Source: Smittium culicis
Taxonomy: Eukaryota > Kickxellomycota > Harpellomycetes > Harpellales > Legeriomycetaceae
Assembly (NCBI GenBank): GCA_001970855.1
Contig: LSSN01004206.1
Location: forward strand, 1-10,466
Length of the DNA: 10,466 nucleotides
Direction: 5' to 3'
A program made the position numbers and the translations under genes. Positions 1 to 9,347 of the stretch are shown here, one piece after another; position 1 is the stretch's first letter, and every line of letters starts with the position of its first letter. The notes under the pieces are model-generated. The model ran no database searches. It had not been told where the DNA came from and saw nothing but the letters and a program-made list of their open reading frames with translations.

Positions 1-1595
1 TATTTTATTAATAGGTAAGACTCCAAAATCTATACAGCTTCCGTAGTATAAAAACTCTATAATACGAAGAACCGCAAGAGGGTTATATTTAGTATCGTTA
101 AGATATACACCTGAATCAGTAGTTTTAATTTGATTATTCGAAAATAATTCTTCATAAAATTTTGAATTAACCAATACATCTTTATGAATCCATATATATG
201 CATTCGGGAACTTTGCTAGGTTTTCGTATAAGTTTAAATTTAAAGCGCAATTAGGATTCAAAGGATAAATCATTTTTTGATCGTCATCATTCATTTTAAC
301 GTTTCTTTTTTTTTTTAGATTAAGTTTTTGAATTCCGTCAAGAGTGTTCAAAGCATAGAGGAAATTTGGGGCTTTATTTATATAGTGTGCCTTTCTAGGC
401 TTTCTGTATTTTTTACAAAAATATGGGTTTTTTATACATATAAACATATCAAAAGGATTTGTATAGTATGAAGATGATTTTGGAACGTTAATTTGATACG
501 AGATAGGCTTAATTCTTTCTAAGTATATCATTTTTTCATTTTTATCTATACCAGCAGAGTTTGAATTATCGATTTTTGCTCTAGAATTACTGAGTGTGAT
601 TCCATTTGTATAATGTGAATCTGTATCTAGTATTGAATCGATGCTCTGGGGTATTATTTCAATAAAATCCTTTTCATTATTTATAAATTTACACAGTGAA
701 GGTTTCGAGATTTTTTGAAGTATTTTGAATTTGATCGAAATACTAAGGTTGTCGCCAAAAACGATATTTTGAAGGTCTGATTCAGAGAGAAATTCTTCGT
801 CTCCCCAGATTTTGTTATCTATTATATAAAATAAAATGTTTTTCTGTTTAAAAAAAGGAAACACGTTTGATAAAAAATCAAAACTATAAATTATATTTTT
901 GAGGTTCAAGTTGAATGCATCTAAAATTATGCTTAAGGAATTGTAAAAAAACCATACTCGAATCAAACCAAACCATCGCTTTACTTGTAACTTTCAGACT
1001 GTTGATATCTATTTGAAATTTGATAAAAATAAGATTATAGTCTTATTTATTTTTTTATTTTAAAAATATCTATATAATATTAAAATCAAATTACCTGCTT
1101 TTTCTCCATTTTTTGCAACGAATGTGAGTTCTACATGCTTCGAACATATTATCGACTCGTTATTAGCGAATTTAGATAATCCTTTATTTTTGGCAAAGTT
1201 AGTTGTGTCTAGCAGGTTTATTTTCTTTTCTAAATTTTTGGAGAGATTTTTGCTCTTTAGTAAAACGAGATAGATGGACACTGCCTGTAGTAGGTATTTA
1301 CAAGTTAGAGGGGGGAAATTATACGATTTTATAGTTGATATATTCACTAAAAAATTACTTTGTTCGGATCATCTCTTTTAATTACTCTACAACACCAAGT
1401 CGAATCAGAAGCTTTAAAAGTAGGACTATTTCGAGCCTTATTAAGAGGCAACTCAGAAAACTTGGTTATTTTCCAATTATACTCGTACTATAATTTAGGT
1501 ACATAATTTTTTCGATATATCAATTTTTGTTTTAATAATTTTTAATTTAATTAGATATTTACTGCTTAACTAACCTGCCGAATATTAGAGTTCAT
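1..1595 (-). CDS. MATH-BTB domain protein, five-exon model, 3' end cut by window edge
   Basis: Probable substrate adaptor of a cullin-3 ubiquitin ligase (known role of MATH-BTB proteins such as SPOP). Exons on the minus strand: 1595-1575, 1487-1359, 1284-1095, 1008-958 and 920 to the edge; introns are GT..AG and all phases agree. Residues 8-199 resemble a MATH domain: YNWKITKFSEL (W12), then SPTF, W38, VSIYLVLLKS, WGDEEFL (W169) and GDNLSISIKF. A lysine- and asparagine-rich linker follows. A BTB/POZ fold begins near residue 340, with IHKDVLVNSKFYEELF (H376) and FLYYGSC, and runs out of the window at residue 437. The start is the ATG at 1595, with an in-frame TGA six bases upstream. Donors are GTTAGT, GTAATT, GTAATT and GTATGG; the 74-nt intron (1358-1285) has a CTAAC branch motif at 1308-1304. 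The fourth exon is uncertain: joining 1095 directly to 920 also keeps frame. Domain calls are by eye and the BTB is the firmer one. Confidence 0.72.
306..316 (-). repeat. A11 run inside the MATH-BTB coding region
   Basis: Eleven consecutive T on the plus strand read as a poly(A) run in the coding strand and encode part of a lysine cluster in the linker just before the BTB domain. The frame stays open on both sides, so it is part of the gene and not a break. Confidence 0.8.
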
Positions 1596-2609
1596 TAATC
1601 ACGATTTTGAAATTTAATATTTCCTTTACTTGTTATTGGTATATCTCTGATTTTAATGTTCGATCAAGTTTGGCTCGCTTAAAGTGGATTGGTATTTGAT
1701 GTAAAATATGTTATTATATTTAATTCTAATTTATGCTTTAGACGGCTAAATTCAAAAGGTTTAGCGAATTGATAAATTGGGTAAAAGTGCTGTATATGTA
1801 AATTTTATTTCATATATTGATAGTATTATAAAAATAAATGAGATGCTTGGCAACTTTTTATAATACAATCTGGAATTCTTATTACTTTATTATTATTGTG
1901 ACTGGGCTTCCCTTAGCATAAAATTCTTTTAGTTTTAATAGATTATATTAGATTTTGATTGTAATATAATCGAAATGTAAATAAGAAAAATGATATGCGT
2001 TTCTGGTTTGAATCCGGGATTTGAACGTAAAATCCAACTATAAAAATGTATCTAATCTGTTTCTTGTTTTATTTTATATTTTGTTAATCCAAATAAAAAT
2101 TAGATTACATCGCTGATGGTTGTATAAAGTAGTAAAAATCGTATGTTATTTTAAAATTCGGATAGTACCAATATATAAATTCTTCAAGTAGTAGTATTAA
2201 GTTTGAAATTAGGTTTTTGATTTTAATAAATTCTAGATTATGCGATACAATGCAGAGGTGGGAGGGTTCAATTAAAAGTTAAAAGTATTTCAAGTAAAAA
2301 AATGTACAAGCTTTGAATGTATGTATGAAAACTATATTATAAAATATAAAAATATGGTGAAAGTTAAGGTACATTTTTTTGGGGTTTTCCAAGCACAAAA
2401 GTGCATAATCAGTATTTATATATTTTTAACTTTGTAAATAATATTATAATTATTACCTTTTAAATGAGCAATGTAAAGTTTTATTCTTGCAACCATATCA
2501 CTCTATTTCAAATTTGAAAAATTAACTATTATAGAAGCCATGCTATAAATCTTGAATAAAATAACCATATAAAACATCATTATTTAACTGGAAAATTTAC
2601 TGGGAATTC

Positions 2610-2701
2610 ACAATCAAAATTATAATAACATAACAATACAATTATGTTGTATGTTTCGTTGTTTTTTTTTTACAATATAAATTAAAAAAAATTTTGATTG
2701 T
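2610..2701. repeat. 92-bp segment with perfect 12-bp terminal inverted repeats
   Basis: ACAATCAAAATT at 2610-2621 is the exact reverse complement of AATTTTGATTGT at 2690-2701. The interior holds an imperfect hairpin around ACAATTATGTTGT and a T10 run. It could be a small MITE-like remnant, but no target-site duplication is visible and AT-rich DNA produces such pairs by chance. Confidence 0.4.
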
Positions 2702-2717
2702 ATTTGAAAATAATAGT

Positions 2718-2755
2718 TTGGGATTAAACAATCGTATTTTATGGTTGGGATTAAA
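2718..2755 (+). repeat. Direct repeat TTGGGATTAAA, two copies
   Basis: The 11-mer TTGGGATTAAA occurs at 2718-2728 and again at 2745-2755, just right of the inverted-repeat segment. No function can be assigned. Confidence 0.5.
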
Positions 2756-2946
2756 GCTATTAGTCCAGACTATAATGTTTTTTTTTTGGGTTTATGCTAT
2801 ATAATGAATTTCTAATTATATCTTTGACTTTAATTATTTTCAATTTTAACTATAAAAGTAAAAGTTATAAGGTAAAAACATTGCTCTTAACTGTCTTTAG
2901 AAATAAAAATATATTCTAAAGGTTAAAGTGTAAATTAGAGACGGAG

Positions 2947-2972
2947 TTTTTTTAAAAAAAAAAAAAAAAAAA
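2947..2972 (+). repeat. T7-A19 homopolymer junction
   Basis: Seven T are followed directly by nineteen A. This could be slippage or the tail of an old retroposed element. No element body or target duplication is recognised around it. Confidence 0.6.
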
Positions 2973-4236
2973 GGATTGAGCGTTTGAATTTGTTATACTT
3001 TAATTCGAAACCCAAATTCAAAGAACAATTTATAAATTATACTAATGATTTACAACTTTTTTTTTTTAATTGTATATATTAATTACTGTTTTATTGTTTG
3101 ATTAAAAAGGATTGTAAATAATTAATATCTCATTTATTTTTAAATGCAGTTAAATGATAATAGGTTGATTTTAATGCTTTAAAAATAATTAGCGCAAACT
3201 AATTGTTTTAATTATCGACAATTTCTGTCTGAAAAGGTTTAGTATATTTATCAAGTGACATGAGCGTATACACACCTTCAATTGGAAATACTAAAAATGT
3301 ATTAAGCAAAATTCTTAAAAACATAACTAGAAAATAAAGCTAAAGAGCGATTCTAATAGAATACCATCACTTTTCATATTTGACCGAAAAACTATATTTC
3401 CTTGTAAATATTAAAGTAATAAGTTTAAGCGGATTATTGTTTTCCAGGTTATGAAGATGAGCAGTTAAAATTTCTCAAGACATAAAAATAAATATAAAAT
3501 TATTTGGTTTCTAATGAAATTGTATTTTTTATGCAAGATATAGAAATGGTCATTCTAAAAATTTATCGATTTTCGTGAATCGAAAAAATGCTGTTTGATA
3601 AAAACTCTTAAACTAATTATTGGGATATTTCAATATTTTCTTTATATATAATTAGCTTTTCCTATCAACAATTTGATTTTGCGTTGTGTGATTTAGCTTA
3701 ATTTCGAAAAAGATTTACGCTATAAAAGATTTTAAATTCATTTGTTATTAATGTGGTTTTAATTTAATTTATGATTTACATACGCCGAGATAATATCCAA
3801 ATTTTCGTTATAATAGATTTTATAGAGATACTAAAACACCAAAGTGTGTAATTACAACAGCTTAATCCATAAAATAAAAAAGCAGCCGATACTAAATTTT
3901 TGCGTATTTGATTTACCATAAAGGAATAAATTCATGTATGAAAAGGATAAATTGTATGTAGAAATAATTGCTTTGACGAAATGATATTTAATACCAACGG
4001 ATCAACTATTTTCTGGATTCGCAGAAATAAAGAGAATTTAAAGTAAACTTATAATCAAGCAATTAAAGTATACTTGAAATAATATAGATATATGCTATTC
4101 GGATAAAATGATATTGTTAAAAAGCAGCAAGTCGATTGTTTAAGATGCAATCATCAAATAAATTATTATATTTAAAGCTTGAAAAATTATATAGAAAAAA
4201 TAAACAATAGAAAAACGGATGGATTTTGGAAGATCT

Positions 4237-4256
4237 AAATCGTAAAAATACGATTT
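4237..4256. repeat. Perfect 8-bp hairpin, AAATCGTA/TACGATTT
   Basis: AAATCGTA (4237-4244) and TACGATTT (4249-4256) pair perfectly around an AAAA loop. It lies in gene-free DNA. No role can be inferred; chance is likely in such base composition. Confidence 0.4.
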
Positions 4257-4769
4257 TTCTTCATTGCTACATGTCGATTTATTCAGCTTTGTTCAATTAA
4301 AATTTGGGTAGAAGGTAAAAAAAACTAGAACCATTTAAAATTTGACCATTTAGCAAAACATCATAAAATAAATAAAGCCTGTTTCATACAAATCTACATA
4401 TTAAATTTGCTTTATTTGAGATGCGATTATATTAGATCAAAGTTTTATTTTATGATCACAATCAAAACGCAAAAATTACTTTTTCGGTATGATCATGCTG
4501 TGTCTGGAGTATAAAATAAATATGATAGAAAAACCGAGGTTTTACTGATGAAAAAGTGCTGGTATGCGCTATAGCTAATTTAGATATGTTATAATTTCGA
4601 GTTTGTACACTTCGAGCACAAATAATTACAAAGAAGAAAAATTTAAATAATATTTAGAATAAGATGTTGAGCTATAAAAAATGATAAATTAGTACATATG
4701 GATAATAAAAATATATTTATAAAAAAATTGAGCTACAAACTCAATATAAACCCATTTAACCTTTTATAT

Positions 4770-5668
<899 letters not shown>

Positions 5669-6353
5669 CGATAATAAAAACTAGATATATGAACAAGAGT
5701 TAAAACAATTAGAATCGAAAGATTTGGAGATTTTTAGCTCAATAAATTGTTGAATAATTAGAAAAGTTTTATATAAAGAATATGTATTGTAGAAATGAGT
5801 ATGAAAATTCTACAAACTTTCTCTTGATAGAATTTAGTAAATGAATACGTTGAATTTATTGGTCTAAGATTCACATGATATGATATTATTATTGGCTATT
5901 TTCGATATAAATTATACTCTTATGGTTTTCATTTTGTTTGAGCTGCCAACCATAATCCGCTTTTAATAACGAATAGTTTGCTTCTATTTTTTCAGCTTAA
6001 TAACGGATAAAATTTATATTTTGGATTTACGTTAATTATTTTTTGTGCAAAGCAACTTAGTTTTTTACCTGAGAAATTTTATATATTATTGTTAGCACTT
6101 TTCTCTGTAAAAATTCGAAGAGGAAAACTACTCTTTGTTATTTAATTATAATTTCAGTTAATAGATACGATTTCTAGATTATCTATCGATACCATAATAT
6201 TCTGTGAAAGCACGAGTGAGTATTTCTTCGGCGATTTATTCTTCTCAGTTCATTTTCCACTTATGAAAAACACCTCAAACTTTTTTTTTGGTATAATAGG
6301 CATAATTACTGTATTAAAAACGAAGAATAAATCAATAATCCTATATAACGAAC
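5669..6353. other. Divergent intergenic region between SIW14 and PPIL3
   Basis: These 685 bp must hold both promoters. A CCAAT box in the context AGCCAATAAT lies on the minus strand at 5895-5891, about 220 bp upstream of the SIW14 ATG. On the minus strand, 5996-5889 is open for 35 codons with protein-like composition (see findings), but no gene model could be completed. No other feature was recognised. Confidence 0.6.
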
Positions 6354-7122
6354 ATGGTTAGTGCCAAGATATCATAAATACGTATTAGGCTAGATTTTAT
6401 CTTTTTATCGAAAGCTTTGATTTCTTGTTAAAAAAGCGATTTCTTATTATTTATTTATTTGGGCCTTCAGTCTGTAACTCTACATACGGATTTAGGCGAT
6501 ATTAAAATAGAAGTATTTTGCGAAGATGTTCCAAAGTCCGCATATGTAAGAAAAGATCAACCTTTTAAATCAAATAAAATTAATAATGCTTCTAATAATT
6601 TATTACTAAGGAAAAAGCGTGTCATTTTGGAGATATTCTTTTCAAAATATCTATTACATGAATATTTGTTTTAATAGTCTTACTATGAAACTGACTACTA
6701 CTTTAAAATAGAACTTTTTAGCATTGTGCGCGAGCGGATATTATGATGGGTGTACTTTCCACAGAAATATTAAGGGATTTATAGTTCAAACGGGGGATAA
6801 ATCAGGTACTGGAACTGGGGGCGAGTCAATATATGGCCATGAATATCCTGACGAGATAAAATCAAGCCTAAAGCATACTGCACGAGGCGTTGTTAGTATG
6901 GCAAATTCTGGAGCTGATACTAACACAAGCCAATTTTTTATTACCTACGATAAGCAGCCTACTCTCGACTCAAAATATACAATATTTGGAAGAGTTATCG
7001 ATGGTTTGGATACAACGCTAAATTTAATTGAGGCAGCTAAAGTTGATGAAAACCATAGACCTCTAAAGGATATAAAGATAAATTCTGTTACTATCCACGC
7101 AAACCCGCTTGCACAAGCTTAG
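6354..7122 (+). CDS. PPIL3: PPIL3/Cyp10-type cyclophilin, complete, three exons
   Basis: Peptidyl-prolyl cis-trans isomerase of the PPIL3 (fungal cyp10) class; human PPIL3 is found in spliceosomes. Exons: 6354-6356 (ATG only), 6471-6545 and 6712-7122, giving 162 residues (human 161). Introns are 114 nt (GTTAGT..CTTCAG) and 166 nt (GTAAGA..AATAG). The protein opens SVTLHTDLGDIKIEVFCEDVPKSA, with NFLALCAS starting exon 3. Cyclophilin motifs: FHRNIKGFIVQTGD (42-55; catalytic R44, F49 and Q52), the GTGTGGESIYG loop, MANSGADTNTSQFFIT (89-104) and LDSKYTIFG (111-119). The position of CypA Trp121 is Thr110, as PPIL3 proteins typically lack that Trp, which suggests weak cyclosporin binding. The C-terminus TIHANPLAQA closely matches the family. 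Exon 3 must start at 6712, since AACTTTTTAGCATTG encodes the conserved NFLAL; the later AG at 6720-6721 would lose it. Confidence 0.95.
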
Positions 7123-7502
7123 TTTACATTCGAAATATGTTGCATTAAAATTAAATCAATTATCAAATAAAAATGTTCCTAGATAAATAAATATATTATA
7201 AAAAATTCTATAGATTAAAAATTGATAGCGTGATGAATCTCCGAGCTTTTAGGTTTTATTATAACTTGTTATTTTTATACTTGTGTTGTATAGGCATTAC
7301 AAAAATAAAAATTTTTTTTTTTAGTTCCAAAAGTAAATTGAGAGTTTCTTTAGTAATTGGGCGAATATATTAATACAGAAATTTAAACACTAAAATATCA
7401 AAGCAATAAATAAAAGCTAATAATTTGGTGGAATTTGAGCTAGGCTTGAGATATTTTTAAGAGTAGTGAGCTAATAAAATATAGTGTATATTGAAGGAGA
7501 GA
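7123..7502. other. Convergent intergenic region between PPIL3 and MCEE
   Basis: These 380 bp separate two 3' ends and contain only AT-rich sequence with A/T runs. The one recognisable element is the poly(A) signal of PPIL3. No coding segment was seen. Confidence 0.7.
7166..7171 (+). terminator. AATAAA poly(A) signal of PPIL3
   Basis: A canonical AATAAA lies 44 bp after the PPIL3 stop codon, followed by AT-rich DNA with further AATAAA-like words near 7185-7191. Confidence 0.5.
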
Positions 7503-8006
7503 TTAGTTTTCTTCCAATTCTACTAGAACACCGCCGCAGTCTTTGGGATGCAAGAAGACGACCATTTTCCCATGTGCGCCAATTTTAGGTTTTCCCAAAA
7601 CGCGGATTTTGTGTTCCAATACTTTATCAAGAGAGGCTTGTAAGTTGGCGACGTTGATGCAGATATGGTGGATTCCGCCAGCAGGATTCTTTTCCAGGAA
7701 TTGAGATATAGGGCTGGAGTCACCTAAGGGCTCGAGCAGCTCGATTTTTGTTTCGCCTAGAGTTATGAAAACGGTGCTAACGCCGTGATCCAGCTGCTGG
7801 ACTTTGGGGGAAATTTGGGAAGCACCGAGAACGGACCTGTAAAAATCGGCAGCCGATTCTGCGTTTTTCGTTGCTATTGCTATATGGTTTAACGGACCCA
7901 AACTTTTCACGTGAGCATTTGGGGAGGGTGTTTTTGGAGGCAAGGTCGAAAACTGCCTTGTTCCAAGACGGAACATTTGTTTGCTGAATCTTCCAAGTAG
8001 CGACAT
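7503..8006 (-). CDS. MCEE: Methylmalonyl-CoA epimerase, mitochondrial, intronless
   Basis: Interconverts (2S)- and (2R)-methylmalonyl-CoA, the step between propionyl-CoA carboxylase and B12-dependent methylmalonyl-CoA mutase in mitochondria. The 167-residue protein has two glyoxalase/VOC half-modules. Residues 1-30 are rich in Arg, Ser and Thr with almost no acidic residues (MSLLGRFSKQMFRLGTRQFS), as expected of a mitochondrial presequence. The core runs LNHIAIAT (39-46), TVFITLGETKIELLEPLG (78-95), NPAGGIHHICINV (107-119), KIGAHGK (141-147) and FLHPKDCGGVLVELE (151-165). Expected metal ligands are H41, one of H113/H114, and E163, by comparison with human MCEE. The ATG at 8006 is needed for the presequence. 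The frame is uninterrupted and clearly richer in G+C than the flanking DNA. Divergent from CTK3. Identity is secure; an active propionate pathway is inferred. Confidence 0.96.
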   Translation of the reverse strand: MSLLGRFSKQMFRLGTRQFSTLPPKTPSPNAHVKSLGPLNHIAIATKNAESAADFYRSVLGASQISPKVQQLDHGVSTVFITLGETKIELLEPLGDSSPISQFLEKNPAGGIHHICINVANLQASLDKVLEHKIRVLGKPKIGAHGKMVVFLHPKDCGGVLVELEEN

Positions 8007-8252
8007 TATTTAATGCTCAGACAAAATTTTTATTATGGCTATATTATTTTTTTTAAGGGCTCTTTTTTTTTTAGTTGACTAACAATTGTAAAAAAAAGAA
8101 TAATATCTATTTAGTTTGAGTGAAGTGAAACTTTTTAAATGTTTTAATCTGCTAAAAAGTTGCGTTATTTTAAAGCCTGATACTTTTCCCGCTTATTTCC
8201 AACTATCCGTCTCACACAAATCCTATTCGGCAAATAGCCTATCTAACCATGG

Positions 8253-8257
8253 CCAAT
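8253..8257 (+). promoter_or_regulatory. CCAAT box, forward
   Basis: CCAAT in the context GGCCAATAAT, a candidate site for the HAP/NF-Y complex, about 235 bp upstream of CTK3 and 247 bp upstream of MCEE. Nearly the same context (AGCCAATA) recurs upstream of SIW14 and C2orf76. Confidence 0.4.
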
Positions 8258-8300
8258 AATTGAACAGAACTATAATAAATTGCTAGAAACGCGTTCAGCC

Positions 8301-8305
8301 ATTGG
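8301..8305 (-). promoter_or_regulatory. CCAAT box, reverse
   Basis: ATTGG on the plus strand is CCAAT on the minus strand (CACCAATGG), oriented toward MCEE and 44 bp from the forward box. A facing pair is common in bidirectional promoters; binding is not demonstrated. Confidence 0.4.
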
Positions 8306-8487
8306 TGGATTTATTCTCACTATCTATAGGCTTAAACGCAAAAAAAAAATAACAAAAATAGCAAAATCATTTCGCTGCGAAAGAGATAAAATCAGTTTAG
8401 ACATTCTGGCTGTTTTTTTTTTACTGTACATAAGACTATATATACCAAAAAAAATATAAATATAATCTATACTAAATATACTAATTA

Positions 8488-9219
8488 ATGGATCCTTTCG
8501 AAGTGAGATTAGATTTCACAGGTCTGCTGCAACACATCTCGTCGTCACATCAAAATATCGAGCGAATATCAGCGTTTGCGGTGAAGAATAGCCGCCTTGC
8601 GGAGAATTTGTGTGATTGCTTAATCGAGCAGAGCGATGAGCTGCCGCTCAGCCAGCGCGTGAATCTCGTGTATGTTATCGATGCGATTTGCGACAAAGTT
8701 GCAAGACTTGGCGAGAGCGGCGAGTGGATGCAGGTTCTTGAGGCGAATGTTGTTGGGATAGTGTCGCAGTGCATGCCCAAAACGCTGGAGGGCGACAACA
8801 ATCTGCGGCAGGTGGGCAAAATGGTGAGTAGCTGGCGGAAAAAAGCGGTGTTTAGGAACGAGCTGCTGAGCGAGCTCGAAGAGCTGTTCAGCGATCGAAA
8901 TTACTTTCTGGAAACTGTTAGTGCGGTAGGGAGCACGGCCAATTTAAGAGGGTCTGCGAATAGCCACAATGGCAGTGTGCCGAAGAAGCAAAAGCTGGGC
9001 AAGAACATTAAAAACGATATTCTACGCAAAATCGAGGAAGATCGCGAGCTGCATAAGAAAATCAAAGAAGGCCAATGGTTCGTCAGCTGCGATGCTGACC
9101 CTGACTTCGAATTTACCAAGTACTGGAACTCGCCGCACTCGTCAACCCTCCTTTCCTCCGACTGGGCCGCTTTACGTGGCGAACTTGCCAGTTCACGCCA
9201 CTTCCTAAACTCATCTTGA
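8488..9219 (+). CDS. CTK3: CTD kinase subunit gamma, Ctk3-like, intronless
   Basis: Subunit of CTDK-I (Ctk1-Ctk2-Ctk3), which phosphorylates Ser2 of the RNA polymerase II C-terminal domain during elongation. The 243-residue protein begins MDPFEVRLDFTGLLQHI, the family's typical opening. Residues 1 to about 135 form the helical CID-like domain, with LAENLCDCLIEQ, RVNLVYVIDAICD and VSSWRKKAVF. A Ser/Asn-rich linker carries a basic patch (PKKQKLGKNIK, 165-175), a possible nuclear localisation signal. The C-terminal motif DILRKIEEDRELHKKIKEGQW (177-197) and the acidic/aromatic stretch ending in FTKYW match the Ctk3 C-terminal domain. Length is a little below the roughly 300 residues of the yeast protein. 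The ATG at 8488 is the first in frame. The gene has no introns and the highest G+C of the window, with many GAG, CTG and GCG codons unlike its neighbours. Confidence 0.88.
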   Translation: MDPFEVRLDFTGLLQHISSSHQNIERISAFAVKNSRLAENLCDCLIEQSDELPLSQRVNLVYVIDAICDKVARLGESGEWMQVLEANVVGIVSQCMPKTLEGDNNLRQVGKMVSSWRKKAVFRNELLSELEELFSDRNYFLETVSAVGSTANLRGSANSHNGSVPKKQKLGKNIKNDILRKIEEDRELHKKIKEGQWFVSCDADPDFEFTKYWNSPHSSTLLSSDWAALRGELASSRHFLNSS

Positions 9220-9226
9220 ACATGAA

Positions 9227-9232
9227 AATAAA
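9227..9232 (+). terminator. AATAAA poly(A) signal of CTK3
   Basis: AATAAA begins eight bases after the CTK3 stop codon, which would imply a very short 3' UTR if used. Confidence 0.45.
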
Positions 9233-9339
9233 TCAAAAAAATCAAACATGCATACTTTTCTTTCGTTACCACTCATTCGAATTTTTCTTCTGCTGCTTCT
9301 ATTTCTCAACGCTCCATAAAAAGAAAAAAATAAACACCC

Positions 9340-9347
9340 GTCACGTG
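9340..9347 (+). promoter_or_regulatory. E-box GTCACGTG (Cbf1-type)
   Basis: GTCACGTG fits the RTCACRTG consensus of the yeast bHLH factor Cbf1 and the general CACGTG E-box. It lies 121 bp after the CTK3 stop and about 380 bp before the C2orf76 ATG. It is outside coding sequence, so it is a plausible site, but occupancy is only inferred. Confidence 0.35.

Larger units (their letters stand above)
1596..4769. other. 3.2 kb AT-rich gene-poor region
   Basis: No gene can be supported here on either strand. Open stretches are short and resemble no family I know. The stretch holds homopolymer runs, small hairpins, one 92-bp inverted-repeat-flanked segment and a direct repeat, listed separately. A CCAAT box (minus strand, 1692-1688) lies about 93 bp upstream of the MATH-BTB start codon. 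It is far longer than the other gaps in this window (about 380-690 bp), so it may hold a decayed gene or transposon, a non-coding transcript, or exons too short and AT-rich to recognise. Confidence 0.7.
8007..8487. promoter_or_regulatory. Divergent promoter region MCEE/CTK3
   Basis: This 481-bp spacer lies between the two start codons, so it must drive MCEE leftward and CTK3 rightward. It holds two oppositely oriented CCAAT boxes, an ACGCGT word at 8289-8294 that matches the MluI cell-cycle box, and AT-rich TATA-like runs (around 8438-8465) just before CTK3. No coding sequence was seen in it. The motifs are seen; their use is inferred. Confidence 0.55.

Noticed and set aside
1060..1347. A 95-residue single-frame protein on the minus strand
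   Set aside because: It starts at GTG, not ATG. Only 1284-1095 of it is coding in the spliced MATH-BTB model; the ends are intron sequence with a CTAAC branch motif and a GTAATT donor.
2002..2018. tRNA T-arm-like sequence TCTGGTTTGAATCCGGG
   Set aside because: The stem can pair, partly by G-T, but the loop lacks the TTC core, and no D-arm, anticodon arm or acceptor stem is found upstream.
3448..3486. Possible terminal exon after a TTTTCCAG acceptor, reading YEDEQLKFLKT then stop
   Set aside because: The acceptor looks good, but no upstream exon with a matching phase and donor could be found. The short ATG frame at 3261-3338 does not join to it.
4442..4645. A 66-codon open stretch on the minus strand downstream of SIW14
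   Set aside because: It has no ATG and no recognisable similarity, and a frame of this length is expected by chance several times in 10 kb of AT-rich DNA.
6546..6721. A micro-exon in the second PPIL3 intron (for example 6611-6620, in phase) to bridge to an exon starting at 6722
   Set aside because: Using the AG at 6710-6711 instead starts the exon at 6712 with AACTTTTTAGCATTG, which encodes the conserved NFLAL in phase and needs no extra exon.
7908..7913. CACGTG E-box
   Set aside because: It lies inside the MCEE reading frame, where it encodes His-Val, so it is most simply coding sequence.
8901..9272. A 123-residue antisense open frame over CTK3 (and an 89-residue one at 8550-8819)
   Set aside because: They mirror the GC-richer CTK3 coding sequence, resemble no family and extend into its 3' UTR; shadow frames.
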